A DNA stretch of 64,000 nt from Aplectana chamaeleonis (Eukaryota; Nematoda; Chromadorea; Rhabditida; Cosmocercidae). Positions 48,090-59,299 of the stretch are shown piece by piece (positions within the stretch are counted from its first letter, which is position 1; each line of letters starts with the position of its first letter). The stretch spans positions 372,001-436,000 of the forward strand of contig JAPDOI010000293.1 in NCBI GenBank assembly GCA_029168955.1, written 5' to 3'. A program made the position numbers and the translations under genes. The notes under the pieces are model-generated. The model worked only from the letters and a program-made list of their open reading frames with translations. It had not been told where the DNA came from and did no database searches.

Positions 48090-48582
48090 TTAAAGGCAGT
48101 GTTCACGATAAAAAATGTGTTTCGGTTTCCACTGGGAATGGGTAGTGGAGGGGCACATTGTATTGTTGACGTCGAAAGAACGCATGAAAACGATCCAGAA
48201 AACGCTCTAAAAGAGCCCGAAGTTGCCACTTCGAGCGGAAGGCGAACCCCAAAAGCGCATTACACGCCCATCGACGTGAACAAACGAATGCTCGAGATCG
48301 TGAGAGGAGCGATGATTTCCAATCATTGGCCCCGTTCTTCCCTTCAATCTCATCTTCTCTCTTTACTCAGGTCAGCTCGCATAGATCGGCTGCAAAAGAC
48401 GGAAGTTACAAGCCTCGGACAACTCGTCCACCTTGTTTCCTTAGCTCAATCTTTGAGGGACCATGACTCCGTTCCCAGAAGGTCTTGTACGATTTCAGAG
48501 ACATCATTGGAGTCAGCATGAGGCCGTTCTCAAGACAGGCAGAAAAACAGAGAAACGATTCTCATTGTTCACACTGCCTTCA
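48090..48582 (+). mobile_element. Family P element 8
   Basis: TTAAAGGCAGTGTTCACGAT left, TGTTCACACTGCC plus TTCA right; 493 bp, colinear with P7 in the opposite orientation. Carries GACAACTCGTCCAC near 48417. The 156-codon plus-strand frame across it (48051-48521) has no domain and is disrupted in P7 and P9. Confidence 0.92.
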
Positions 48583-48714
48583 AGGCCACTAATGAACTTT
48601 TTCTAAATTAATCCGCAAGGAGCAAAGAATGCGTTTCATTGATGTATCATGACATCAATGTGAACCCAACTCGTTCCGGAAATCTTACATTTCTCTAGAG
48701 TAACGCAGATATTA

Positions 48715-48870
48715 CATCCTAAGCCGATGGAGTTTAACCGGCCGAGTGTGGCTCACCTACCACGCATGGCTATACATAGTTACTTCATCTGGGATTTTCT
48801 GCCACATACATATAGCACTCCAATGAGAAGATGAGCCAGTCATTAGCACGTCATCTAATCTCAAAAGTAA
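48715..48870 (+). repeat. Family J repeat, short third copy
   Basis: CTAAGCCGATGGAGTTTAA, CCACGCATGGCTATACATAG and GCACGTCATCTAATCTCA match copies 1 and 2 in order, with gaps. Confidence 0.45.
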
Positions 48871-51785
48871 GCTTTTCAAGTACTGTACGGAAACTTGCGC
48901 CGAGACTTACGCGATAAGCGTCTAATCGGTTTATCGCTCTAACAAATATAGACCTAATTCTAATTATCTACCGGTCTACTATGGACAGATAGTACGAGTG
49001 ATTTGGCTCAAGTTATTTCAAAGGGTTATAAGTTCGATACGGTAGGTTATGGTAGTTAAGAGAATGTGGCTGAATTCGACATATCGAAACATGCCTTTGT
49101 CCTCCAAAAAATTTAAAATAAGCCTCAGCGTTTTTTCGGGTGTTTGGCGCCCTGCGAAAAGCTTTCATGTCACCTCACAAATGCCCCATTTCGCCCCACA
49201 ATTACACTGATTAGTGAATTTGCCAGAACTACACAACAAATATAAATATCAAGGAGTTAAAAGCGAAAAAGGAAGGCGAGATGCGAGCGAATGTGTGAGT
49301 CATGAATGACAAGTAAACTACGAAAATCCCAGATGAAAAGCTCGAGCGGATAGCCGCGGGTTCTACTATGGATCTGGACCGATTTGTCCCTGACCAGAAA
49401 AACAAACACGAGATTCTGAATGGCATCAGCTTGGATTTGCCCTTTTCAATACATCACACAATAGTGAAGCTTACGCAAACCTTAAATCAACTGGAAACGT
49501 CGAGAACATCCGAGGTTTTTTTTCCATAGAACTACGCTATCCAAAAGAACGTCAGAAGTATAACGTTTAAATGGAAATGAGAGTAAAAGTCATGTTTTGT
49601 GACGAAGGAAGATTATTTAAAGTGTTCTCTTTTCTATCTGCGAAATTACAACGCATACCCTAATCTTTGATTACCTCAATCAGGTTATTTATAGTTCGGT
49701 CAAATAACCAACCCTCCCCCCTTGAGGCTCAACGTTTTTTCCTTTACAGCTATACCCTATGTGATCATTAAAAACAACCTTCTTCTGTTTTTCATGCCTG
49801 GGAGTACTTAGTCAAACTATGAATACTCGTTTCTAGCATTTGTTGTAAGGCACGTACGCGGTGGTAGCGTAGAGGCGCGCTGTTGCTTCGCTCCAATGAG
49901 CTGGCGTCCTGCCCCTTCATGTGATTAGACTAGCATCCGCCCATCACCCAGTTATGATTTTTTTGCGCTCTTCACTTCTAGCAGCCCCATTGCAGGTAGT
50001 AGTGGGACACTCCGGGAGAAATTTCCGGCTGACCACACCTCTGCGGACCCGCGCCGTGTACGATGCAATACTATACCTTTCACTTTATGCAGCCGGACCG
50101 ATCATATCTGACGGAGTATTTTAGAAAGAGGATGAATAGGAAAAAAGAATGTTAATGCATTCAAGCCAGTTCCGTGAAACATTTGGATAACGACGAACTA
50201 GGACGCTGAACAAAACAGGCTAAGGTCTTGAATGACCTTCGAAAAAGCACGCTGGTCTTTCGGGGTTACAGGCAGGTCTTTCGCGATGGACCCGCCACAT
50301 TTTTGTTGTCAACAGGAATTCACAAAGAAAATCATGTCAGCGTAGTCTGAAACGGTGAAAATGAGGTACAGTCTGTTCGTACGGGAGTGCACAACCTGAT
50401 AGTCCACCACTGGTCCTTTACTGGCCCTCCACTACGGTAAACGACGCTTTCTCGGAAGACCCCTGTATGCATCCGTGACCCTATATGGTCGGAACCATAC
50501 TTCCCGCAACCAGCGACAGCGCATAACAGGGATATATATTTTCGGTCCATATGACGTATGGGGTCACCCCGTTACGTATAAAAATACGATCGATATCGCT
50601 CACCGCTTACTTTCCCATGAACGACATTCCACCAATTCGTCCTTCTCATCTCTATTTTTTCCATTCTTTCTCCTCAATTCTCTTTTTTTATCTTATCAAA
50701 CGTCTGTACAGTAATCCTGTGTTAATATTATACATTGGGCATTGTTGCACATTCTTTTCCCTTTATGATATGTTTTGAACCGAATCGTTTTATATTTCCG
50801 GGATTCACACACGAACAGCTGCAGGAAAGTTACAGATGAACATATTAGGAAAAAAGGGGAAATGGCAAGAAAGAAGGAAAATGAAGAAATAGAAGTGGGG
50901 AATGTTCACCATGAGAAAATCAGCGGTGAGCGATATCGATCGACTTTTATCCGTAACGGAGCGGCCCCACACGCTCGACCCACACGCCCCCAGTGGCGAC
51001 GCGGCTTCACCCTCTATCCAAAGATTGACTATAGATTTTAATGAGCATATCGGGCTGTTGGAATTTTCGGAGATAGAGTTTTCAGCACTGGATCGTTAGC
51101 CGAGAGCACACAGAACTCTGCCAAGGCCCATATTTCTATAGAGCACAAAAAACACGCCCGATGCCGTCAGTCCGTCCATAAATCCATCCACTTCTATGGC
51201 TTCCCTCCTCTAAAAGGACGCTCGCCGGATAACCATTAGCATATTGTTGAAATGGTCTATAAGGCCGCAGGCCCGTTCAGACCAGCCACACCAGCTTCAC
51301 GATGACGTTAATCTCGTGGCAAGACGTCATTCTGTGAAATCCCGCTTGAATATTTCATGATTATGATCGGTGAACACCAGAAAACAAACACGAATTCAAT
51401 CCCACCCGCACACTAGCTTTGAATCTGGCCAGCATATCACGTCACGCATGACCTATCGCCTAAAATTAATTATTTTGCTGTGGGTGAGGTGGCCTAAAAT
51501 GCATTGCAAGCTCTCTAAAAGGGCATTCCAGCTCTTCAGAATTGTAGTGAGCACGTGGCCCTATTGTCGTCCAAAACGCCTTTGTTCTGGGCTAGAATGT
51601 ATCTTGTACCTGAAAGGAATGTTTAATTTGTGCGGAGCACGTGCTGCATTTAGGAGCACATTAGGGGGCATGCTCCTCGAGTAGCGTACCCTCACTGTGC
51701 TTCAGTGCATATTCGAAACGCCTCAAGTTCGGCTAATGGGTGATTCTGCAGTCAGACACAAAGCTGTCTTGTGTCGTCGATTAAG
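48871..51785. other. 2.9-kb region without recognised gene
   Basis: The longest stretch here free of recognised repeats. Open frames to 104 codons on both strands show no known domain, and no run of splice-compatible exons was evident by eye. If a host gene exists in the window, this and 41-42.5 kb are the places to test. Confidence 0.4.
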
Positions 51786-52018
51786 TAAAGTCTGACCGAA
51801 AGAGAATGTTCACCCATGCGGTCGGCGTGCGTGCCGAGAGGGCGCTACGAAGACATTTCTCATTTTCAGACGAGCCTTTCCACGACTCGGATACAGCTGA
51901 CTGGGATATTATCGACCAGTCGTTTATTATTCCTGCCAATCGATTCACAAGCCCGTAAAAATGTCTTCAACACGCTCGCGGACCGCGTGTTGGGACAGTC
52001 TGATTCGGACGAACTTTA
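51786..52018. mobile_element. Family B element, copy 8
   Basis: 233 bp. TAAAGTCTGACCGAAAGAG left, GATTCGGACGAACTTTA right; CATGCGGTCGGCGTGCGT in the left arm. The right arm is shortened (CACGCTCGCGGACCGCG). Confidence 0.85.
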
Positions 52019-52609
52019 TGTATAGTCCGCGCCTACGATCGTACATACCTTCTTCCAGGAAGTAAGCCGGAGCCGCGCTGGATGCAGATAACAAACGAGT
52101 TTTTCTAATCTTACCGACGACTTGTTAGTCCATCTTCCGACCTGAATACGAAGCAGATAAATTCGAACTTTCAAAGGAAAGTCGTAGGCAAGACGAGCAA
52201 AGATTAATTTGTGAGCCACTTCCAGCACGCAGCGCGGCCGCCCGCACCTATCCACCTGGCCTGCGTTCTAGAGGAATGACTGTACATAGAAAGTTTCAGA
52301 TCAATTTTCTATTTTTATGGGTTGCTTGTCGACTACGCTCCCGAAAACTCGTGACAATTACGCTGAACAACTTCTAGGCATAGAAATCAGCCAGAATACC
52401 AGTCAAGCCTTGTGGATCGAAGCAGAATACTATTGCATTGTGCAAATACCTGAAACACCAACGGTAAACTTCGGGAAATTTTCGAATCGCTCAAAACTGC
52501 CGAAAACGAGTGAAATATACAGCAAAAACTATTTATAACATTTAGGATTTCATAAATGCAACTTAATTCCAAGAAAAGGTGAACCGCACGCAGCTATGGG
52601 ACGCCCTTA
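52019..52609. other. Region without recognised gene
   Basis: Nothing supported. Confidence 0.4.
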
Positions 52610-52876
52610 GGGGTCGTTTACACTTTGGCTGCTAAGTGGCGCGGTGAATCTCCATTCTATGAAGCGCCGTTTATACTTCCGTTGCCCCGCTGCGGAGTGA
52701 AATTCAGTAATATCGACCGTGCCGCGCCGCGTGATCAATATTACAGAATAGCACTGTGCAGCGCCGCTCAGTGGCAGCAGTATAAACGAACCTATAACAT
52801 CGATCATGCCGTGTGATTAATATCACAGAATTGCATTGTGTCGCGCTCTTTGGCGCCGAAAGTATAAGCGACCACT
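52610..52876. mobile_element. Family E foldback, copy 3
   Basis: Composed of repeated half-blocks: GCCGTTTATACTTCC, CAATATTACAGAATAGCAC and AGTATAAACGAACC, then a further TAATATCACAGAATTGCA and AGTATAAGCGACCA unit. The same block duplication as in copy 1. It abuts H1. Confidence 0.7.
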
Positions 52877-52878
52877 TA

Positions 52879-54431
52879 CAAGGGAACTACTATAGGTCAT
52901 ACTAACCATTCCAAATGAAACGTACTTTTCTGAACCGTCTTCGGACAAAAAGTCCGAATATGCCCATCGCAGCAGCCTAGAACCACTCTGAAAAAGGTAT
53001 CAGCGTTTTCTCCCCGATTTTCGTACCTTTTGTACCCTCCAAAAGAGCATTAGTTTCACGAAAATCCCGAAACGGACCTCATATTCGTAGTCAGGGCCCA
53101 AAACAACCGCCTTCGACAAATTTTATATGAAAGAACATTTTCCGAACTATGTGCAGACTGACAGCGTTTTGGACTTACGGATTCTCGGTTCAGCGCTCAA
53201 TTATTTCAATTACGGGGTGCAGAAAGCACTGAAGAAAAATATTCTAGATTTGACTCAAAATTCGCCCCGGGCTTATTTGGGGTGCTGAATACGGATCTTT
53301 GGTTTATTTGTCGTTTTGCCGAAAAGTTCAACTGAATTCGTTCAAAGCTTCCCACCGGCAGAAAATTTTGACGGCAAAATCGACTTTGACGATTTCCAAA
53401 ATGTGACGACAGATGCGACTCAAATCGTTCCTCTCAGGGTGATTTGAAGTGCACAACAAAAAAATCTGATGTCAGTTTATCGATTTTTGACCGCTTACGG
53501 TAGATTACGGTGGGTATACGGTAGTTTTGTCAAAGTCTCAGATTTGTCTCAAAGTTTCTATGTGGGGGTTATTCGGAGTGCTGAATACGGAATCGATGTC
53601 CGCTTGTCGATTTTTGGATTATTGAGGTAGGTTTCGCCCCCTAAATGACATGTTGCCTGGCGTAACCTACAGTAAGCCTCAAAATTTTGACAAGCAAACC
53701 CCATATTCGTGTTCATCGCTTCAGATTACCCTTCCACACATGTTTTTAGCAAAATCCTGAACAATTTCTGAAATTAAACCCTAAAATTCCCTTACATCGC
53801 CGCCGAGCTTTAAAGGCACAGTACACCCTCAGATATGAATTTTGAGATTTTCATGTGATTGTGTAGAAGACCCCTCCTGTATAACACTTGCAAAATGCCA
53901 GATCTGAATTCCTCCAAATAGGCGAGATATGAGCGACCAACACAGGCCCGACCCCCTTCGCTCACCACCACAGGCCCGACCCCCTGACAGATTTTCGACC
54001 TCGATAGCGGCTCGAGGGATGGATGAATTCCAACAAGTCGTCGTTCTTCAGTTCATTACCGGACTGTCTCCTTATTCTGGCTTTCTCTCACGCAACGATT
54101 GCAAATGAAGACAAATACAGACCTGAGACAACTCGTCCATTTTACCCTCAAAATCTAGGCATCTTTGAAGAGCCATAACTCTGTTCAAAGGGGCTCTTGG
54201 ACGATTCCAGAGATACCACTGTGATCAGCGTGAGACTCTCTCCAAGATAAGCATGGAATCTGAAAAATAATTTTTTGGGTGTCCTGTGCCTTTAAAAAAC
54301 GCTCATAACTTCTTTCAGAGTGAGTCTAGGCAGCTGCTATGGGAATATTCGCACTTTTCGTCCGAAAATTGTTCTAGAAAAGCACATTTCGTTTGGAATG
54401 ATTACTATGACCTATATAGTAGTTCCCTTGT
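52879..54431. mobile_element. Family H element, full length, carrying R3
   Basis: Terminal inverted repeats of about 60-110 bp: ACAAGGGAACTACTATAGG on the left and complementary CCTATATAGTAGTTCCCTTGT on the right, continuing with CATTCCAAATGAAACGTAC / GCACATTTCGTTTGGAATG. 1553 bp including R3. The interior repeats phrases such as TTTATCGATTTTTGACCGC and CTACCGTAAG-like words but encodes nothing recognisable. Non-autonomous. Confidence 0.85.
53810..54295 (+). mobile_element. Family R element 3, inside H1
   Basis: TTAAAGGCACAGTACACCC left, GGGTGTCCTGTGCCTTTAA right; 486 bp with TTAA on both sides. Uninterrupted reference copy for R1/R2. Contains GACAACTCGTCCA near 54127. Confidence 0.94.
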
Positions 54432-55136
54432 TAGGCCCCTTTCAGAGTGCGCAGTGCGACTTCTGTGCACAGCGCTGCTACCATTGCGTCGAGACCTAAA
54501 GCTGCGTGTAGCTTACTTCTTCATAGAAACAGACGGCACGACATCATACTCACATAGTATTGAGAATGGGATGAAGTCACAGCCCAACGTCAAGAATTTC
54601 TACACTTTTTGGAAATTCAGAAAATGGGCATCGGAATATCGATGTCAGGAATAGACCCTTTGCTCACACGAAGCTATAGTTGAATTTCATGCTTCAGCCA
54701 AACTACCGTATATCGACCGGAAGCGTCAGTAGGACAAAAACGAACGTTAGGCCCCTTGTTCAACACACCAATCTCCTCGCCTCGGAGGGGGAAATGACTG
54801 TTTGATCTTTGAGTCCGAAGAAAGGGAATATTTTTTGAAGCCGGAAGAAAAAACAAGAGAGTTGAATAGCCAAAAAAAAATCCGAAGAAAAAGTCGAGAA
54901 CATCTAGAAATGCCAGTTGTTGCCCGGCCAGTGCTTATGATGGATGATGTCGTCTTCTGCACTTTATCTTCGTCAGTCATGCGAATCAGTGAATTCAGGT
55001 GATAGATTTGACTGGAAAATGCGAGCAAAAAAAGTTGGTGACGGATGGATTTGAACCCGCAAAAGGAGATCAACAGTGCGGTTTCCGCATTTACAGCGAC
55101 AATCGGAGAGAGAAATGTCAACTATACTCTGCCCCA
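54432..55136. other. Region without recognised gene
   Basis: Short frames. A Pol III B-box-like GGTTCAAATCC on the minus strand near 55054 is followed 11 nt later by T7, but no A-box or cloverleaf could be drawn. Confidence 0.35.
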
Positions 55137-55550
55137 AACGAGAGTGCAAGCGAAGAGGTCAGAGAAGCAGCGCGTCCTCTGCGTATCTGACATTTTTGGA
55201 TTACGGTAAGGTGTCGCGTACGCAAATCACGCAGCATGTCTTTCCGTAATCCAAAAACAGAATTCAACGGGTTTTTCACGTTCTCAAGTTCTGAAACACA
55301 CTAACTGCCACATAAAGAGGAGTATCTGCATCGAGAGTGAGTATCACGAACGTTTTGAGCGAGAAGATCGTAGAATAATGAAGTATGTGAAAAAAGAAAT
55401 GAGATCGTGAAAAACTCGTTGAATCCTGTTTTCGGATTACGGTAAGACATGCTGCTTGATTATCGTACCCGACGTCTTACCGTAATCCAAAAATGTCGGA
55501 GACGCAGAGGAAGCTCTGCCTCTTTGGACTCTTCGCTTGCCATCTCTTTT
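55137..55550. repeat. Compound foldback
   Basis: Outer arms pair CAAGCGAAGAGG near 55146 with its complement near 55528 and CCTCTGCGT near 55173 with ACGCAGAGG near 55502; each arm also contains a smaller hairpin made of TTTTTGGATTACGGTAAG and its complement. Total arms about 130 bp or more. It ends six bases before U1. Confidence 0.85.
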
Positions 55551-55811
55551 GGGTCACTCTGAGACTTTTGGCCGTGAAATAGCCGCGAAATAGCCCACCA
55601 GGCTTCGCAGCGGCTCCTGGTGGGCTATTTCCCGTCTAATTATCTGCTTCTCAACGGACAGGAAGTAGCCGAGAAATAGCCGAGATATAACCGAGAAATA
55701 TCTAGAAGTAAATAAAATTAACCAAGACGAATCGTCGCCGACTCTCCGAGCCACCATCTAGGGCCGCCAGCAACAGGCGAGGCCTCCATAGGCTGAACGA
55801 AGTTCAAGTAC

Positions 55812-55833
55812 CTCAAACTTGGGGGATTGAACC
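55812..55833 (-). other. SL1-like 22-mer followed by GT (1)
   Basis: On the minus strand it reads GGTTCAATCCCCCAA then GTTTGAG. It differs from canonical nematode SL1 at positions 5, 9 and 10 only and is followed by GTAC, so the splice-donor GT is in the right place. Downstream there is no Sm-site AATTTTTGG-type motif, so a functional SL RNA gene is unlikely. The first 11 nt also resemble a tRNA B-box. Confidence 0.6.
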
Positions 55834-55902
55834 GGCAGATGTGCTGACATCTCAATCATGCCTCTGGAATGTGCCGTATATCTAAATGGAGAGCATTATT
55901 TC

Positions 55903-56561
55903 TTAAAGGCAGCATACACGCTCGTAAGCATAGTCGAGATAACAGCATAGATAGGCCCGCACGGCCCGTACTATGTCGTCAACGACGTTTAAAGCGCTGA
56001 AAACTGTCCAGGATGACAGTATTTGACAATGTTTGAGCAATCTTACCTTCCACGCCCGTATTTTCACACCCCTTTGAGTAACAGAATGAGAATTGATACT
56101 TGTGAAAACGTGTGATAATTGAGAGTGATAGCACTATCAAATGGGAGTGCACGAGTGAAATAGATTGGTTTATCTGAGTATAACATGTTTGTGCACTGAT
56201 AAAATCCTCCATTTCAAGAGTTCAGCGAAAGTAGAGCGGCATTCTCGAAAGTGGACGAGAGTCATTAGGTATGCAGACATGTTATACTCAAGTAAACCAA
56301 GCTATTTCTCTCGTGCACTCCCATTTGGTAGTGCTATCACTTTCAATTATCACACGTTATCACAAGTATCGATTCTCATTCTGTTACTCAAAGGGGTGTG
56401 AAAATACGGGCGTGGAAGGCAAGATTGCTCAAACATTGTCAAATACTGTCATCCTGGACAGTTTTCAGCGCTTCAAACGTCGTTGACGACATAGCACGGG
56501 CCGTGCGGACCGATCTATGCTGTTATCTCGACTATGCTTACGAGCGTGTATGCTGCCTTCA
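55903..56561. mobile_element. TTAA-flanked foldback with ~293-bp arms
   Basis: TTAAAGGCAGCATACACGCTC left and GAGCGTGTATGCTGCC plus TTCA right. The arms 55903-56195 and 56265-56561 are nearly perfect complements. The same 71-residue frame (QTCYTQ...ending FQRFKRR) is therefore readable outward-in on both strands (56271-56486 plus, 55979-56212 minus). This tip links it to family P, but the structure is a full hairpin. Confidence 0.92.
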
Positions 56562-56688
56562 ACTATTTCGCGGCGAGCATTATTTCTTGGCTATTTCGCG
56601 GCGTGCATTATTTGCCGGCTATTTCGCGGCTATTACGCGGCAATGAGGCATTTCGCGTCTAATTCTCGGCCAAAACTCTCAGAGCAGG

Positions 56689-57700
56689 GTATAGCAGAAA
56701 AGTGCAGAGCGGATAATTGTAACGTAATAGTAGGTCTCGCCCGGAAATCGGCACAACGTGGGTCCGAGTTGATGGTTTTTCTGTTGAAGGCGAGGTTTTT
56801 TCCGAACTTGCGCTTTTTCCTAACCTGTAACATTGATCATCCGTTTAACTATCTCTGCTGCATTTCCTCTCTATGTCGGAGTGTTACTATAAATATACCC
56901 CATAAATCCATAAATCGATTTTATTGCTCAGTAACCGAAAACTAATTATTATAAGAGAAATGGCAGGGTTTCCACTCAGAAAAAAACTAATTCCTTATGA
57001 CGAATTTTTTTTTGAAGACAAATATTCGTTAGCTTTTCTTTCTGCGAAAATGAAAGTTCATCGTGGCGCATTTTTTTTCAAAGAGTTTTCGCTGGCAAAT
57101 CACTAGTTTCTAGAGCAGAGTTTGGAGAATACATGGAAGATTTTTCAGCAAAACTTTTTCCAATGCTCCCATCAGCATGTGTCACCACCCAACGAAGCTA
57201 TGGCTACAGACAGGGTACGGCGCTAGGTGTGAGGCCTCACAGTAAGGGGTCTGAGCTCCGGTGATCTAGGGAGCGGGAGCCTGAGAGGTTGAAAATTTGA
57301 AAATTGACACTGTCAATTCGGCCGGCACCCCACCCCCACCCCCCGGTCGTCGTAGTTTGTTTCGCCACGAAAAATAGCACTATTATTATCATAAGAATGG
57401 AATGAGAAGCAATGAAATTTAAAATAATTATTTTGAGGTTGAAATGTTGAAATTTCATAAATCTTTCAAGAGTTAGGTTAACATGCACGGCATGTTGATT
57501 AAATCGTGGTTTTTGTAATTAACTTATATATGTTCATGAATAAGTGTTGTAGTGAATTTCGTTTCTTGTAATAAATATTGTTGTTTAGTAAATGTTTGTA
57601 AATAATGACATATTAAGTGAAACCAGTGCAGAGGTATTTAAACTCCGGGTGAGGCATCATTTTTAAGCAGTTGGATTATGAGAAAACTACGGAGCCAGAT
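56689..57700. other. AT-rich region without recognised gene
   Basis: Nothing supported. Confidence 0.4.
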
Positions 57701-58260
57701 TTAAAGGCATCGTTCGCGCTGAAAACCAATTTCCATTTTTCAAGCTCAATTTCATGATTGAGCCCGGCGGACCACGTTAGTGAAGTTTTGCGCGTCAAAA
57801 ACATGAGGTTCTGAAGTTGGAGTGGTTCAAAATGACGATCCGCCACCAATTTTCACCAACCATCTAGCACAAGGAACAGAAGCGCCACCACATGCGCGGA
57901 TGATTCAGCATTTGAAATTTTTAATTCGGGAAATTCTAACATCCAAACTTGCCCAATGGATACTTTATTCTTCAGAATAAGTTCCAGTGAACAAGAGGCA
58001 ACAGGAATTCACCCACCTAATAAGTTTGAGGCAAAAAAACACATCCGACGTTTGCGAAAAAAACTTCAGACGTATTGCACCAGACACACCGAAATCGACG
58101 GAGGGGTGGGAAGTGAATAATTCGAGACATTTCAAGATGAGTTTTTTCGCGAAAGTCGATGGCTTTGTGGAGCCTTTCCACTTTTATTCTGTACGCCAGA
58201 GAATTATTGCCTGCGCAAAAACATGAAAAAATCGGTTTTCTGCGCGCACGATGCCTTCAA
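57701..58260 (+). mobile_element. Family Q element 2
   Basis: TTAAAGGCATCGTTCGCGCTG left, CTGCGCGCACGATGCC plus TTCA right; 560 bp. Interior shares with Q3 a TTTCATGATTGAGCCCGG-like stretch near the left end. Joined head-to-tail to Q3. Confidence 0.92.
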
Positions 58261-58724
58261 AGGCATCGTTCGCGCTGAAAATCAATTCCCATTTTTTGGG
58301 CTCAATTTCATGAATGAGTCCGGTAGACCACACCGGTGAGTTTTGCCGCTCCAAAAACCTACGGTTTTGAGGTTGAAAGAGGTTGAAGATGAGGATGCGC
58401 CACCAGTTCTCACCAGTCATCTAGCACTTTTTCATAGAATGTAGATCCGACCACCAAACAACATGAAAAACAGTTACGGTACAAACTCCACATGTATCAA
58501 AACTTCGGAAATAACAGTGACGATGCCCCCGAATGCAGAAAAACCTCAAAAACGATTTTGGCGCAAAATTCAAATTCGTACTTACAATGTGTTCCGAATG
58601 AATTTTCTTTACAAATGGAAGTTTTTCATGGGCGCCTTCGACATTTTCGTTCACTAGAGAGGCCAAGCTACACAAAAACATGAAAAAAATAATATACGGT
58701 TTCCTGCGCGTACGATGCCTTCAA
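58257..58724 (+). mobile_element. Family Q element 3
   Basis: TTCAAAGGCATCGTTCGCG left, CTGCGCGTACGATGCC plus TTCAA right; 468 bp, same orientation as Q2. The two share the tetranucleotide 58257-58260. Confidence 0.92.
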
Positions 58725-59083
58725 ACAAGAAAATCAACAAATGGCTCGAACGTACGGATGATGTGAAAATGGAAGAGGTTTAATTGATGGAAGGGAAGCG
58801 GAAGAGTTATTCGCCGGCGGATAAATGACGTATGGTGCAATTGCACTACACCCCTTTAAAGGAAAAGTTGGTGTAATTGATTTGAACCGAGGCAATGGGA
58901 ACTGTTATTAAGCCTAGACGGTGGGCTATACACATGTGTTAGAACACAGAAAATTTCATGTCGAACGGTTGATGCGGAGAGGCCCCACAGTACAAAAATG
59001 AGGTTGATAAAAGTACAAGTCCCGAAAAAAAAAAGTTTATTTCCCACCTGTACAGAGTGGTGGTGGAGGTCAAAAAAAATAAT

Positions 59084-59217
59084 TTCTCACCTATACAGAA
59101 ATAATTGTTTGAACATTTGCAACATTTTGGGGCCTACTTTTTGGTACCAACAAAGTAGGTCCCAAAATGTTGCTAATGTTCTAAAAATCATTTCTGTACT
59201 TCTGTATAGGTGAGAAA
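59084..59217. repeat. Foldback with 60-bp arms
   Basis: TTCTCACCTATACAGAA at the left and its complement ending GGTGAGAA at the right; arms also pair CAACATTTTGGGGCC with GTCCCAAAATGTTG. Loop only a few bases around TTGGTACCAA. A partial repeat of the tip (CCCACCTGTACAGAG) precedes it at 59043. Confidence 0.9.
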
Positions 59218-59299
59218 ACGGCTTTTACCTCCCCCCCCCGTTCACCAAGCCCAAAATAGTTGCGGCAGGAGGGCTGAGGGAGACCTTGCTTGAGAGGGG

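Larger units (their letters stand above)
55556..56688. mobile_element. U1 element: subterminal-repeat foldback carrying an SL1-like sequence
   Basis: Ends CTCTGAGACTTTTGGCCG and complementary CGGCCAAAACTCTCAGAG. Inside each end are several copies of CCGCGAAATAGCC (left) or GGCTATTTCGCGG (right), an arrangement like transposase-binding subterminal repeats. Between them lie the SL1-like stretch (55812-55833) and a foldback (55903-56561). 1133 bp, no transposase. Confidence 0.75.

Noticed and set aside
48051..48521. 156-codon open frame
   Set aside because: Lies almost wholly within P8; the equivalent frame is not maintained in P7 or P9.
54286..54654. 122-codon plus-strand open frame
   Set aside because: Begins in the tip of R3 and crosses the right terminal repeat of H1, so it is an element junction artefact.
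55035..55100. tRNA gene on the minus strand
   Set aside because: B-box-like GGTTCAAATCC and a T7 run are present, but the T-stem pairs at only three of five positions and no acceptor or D-arm can be drawn.
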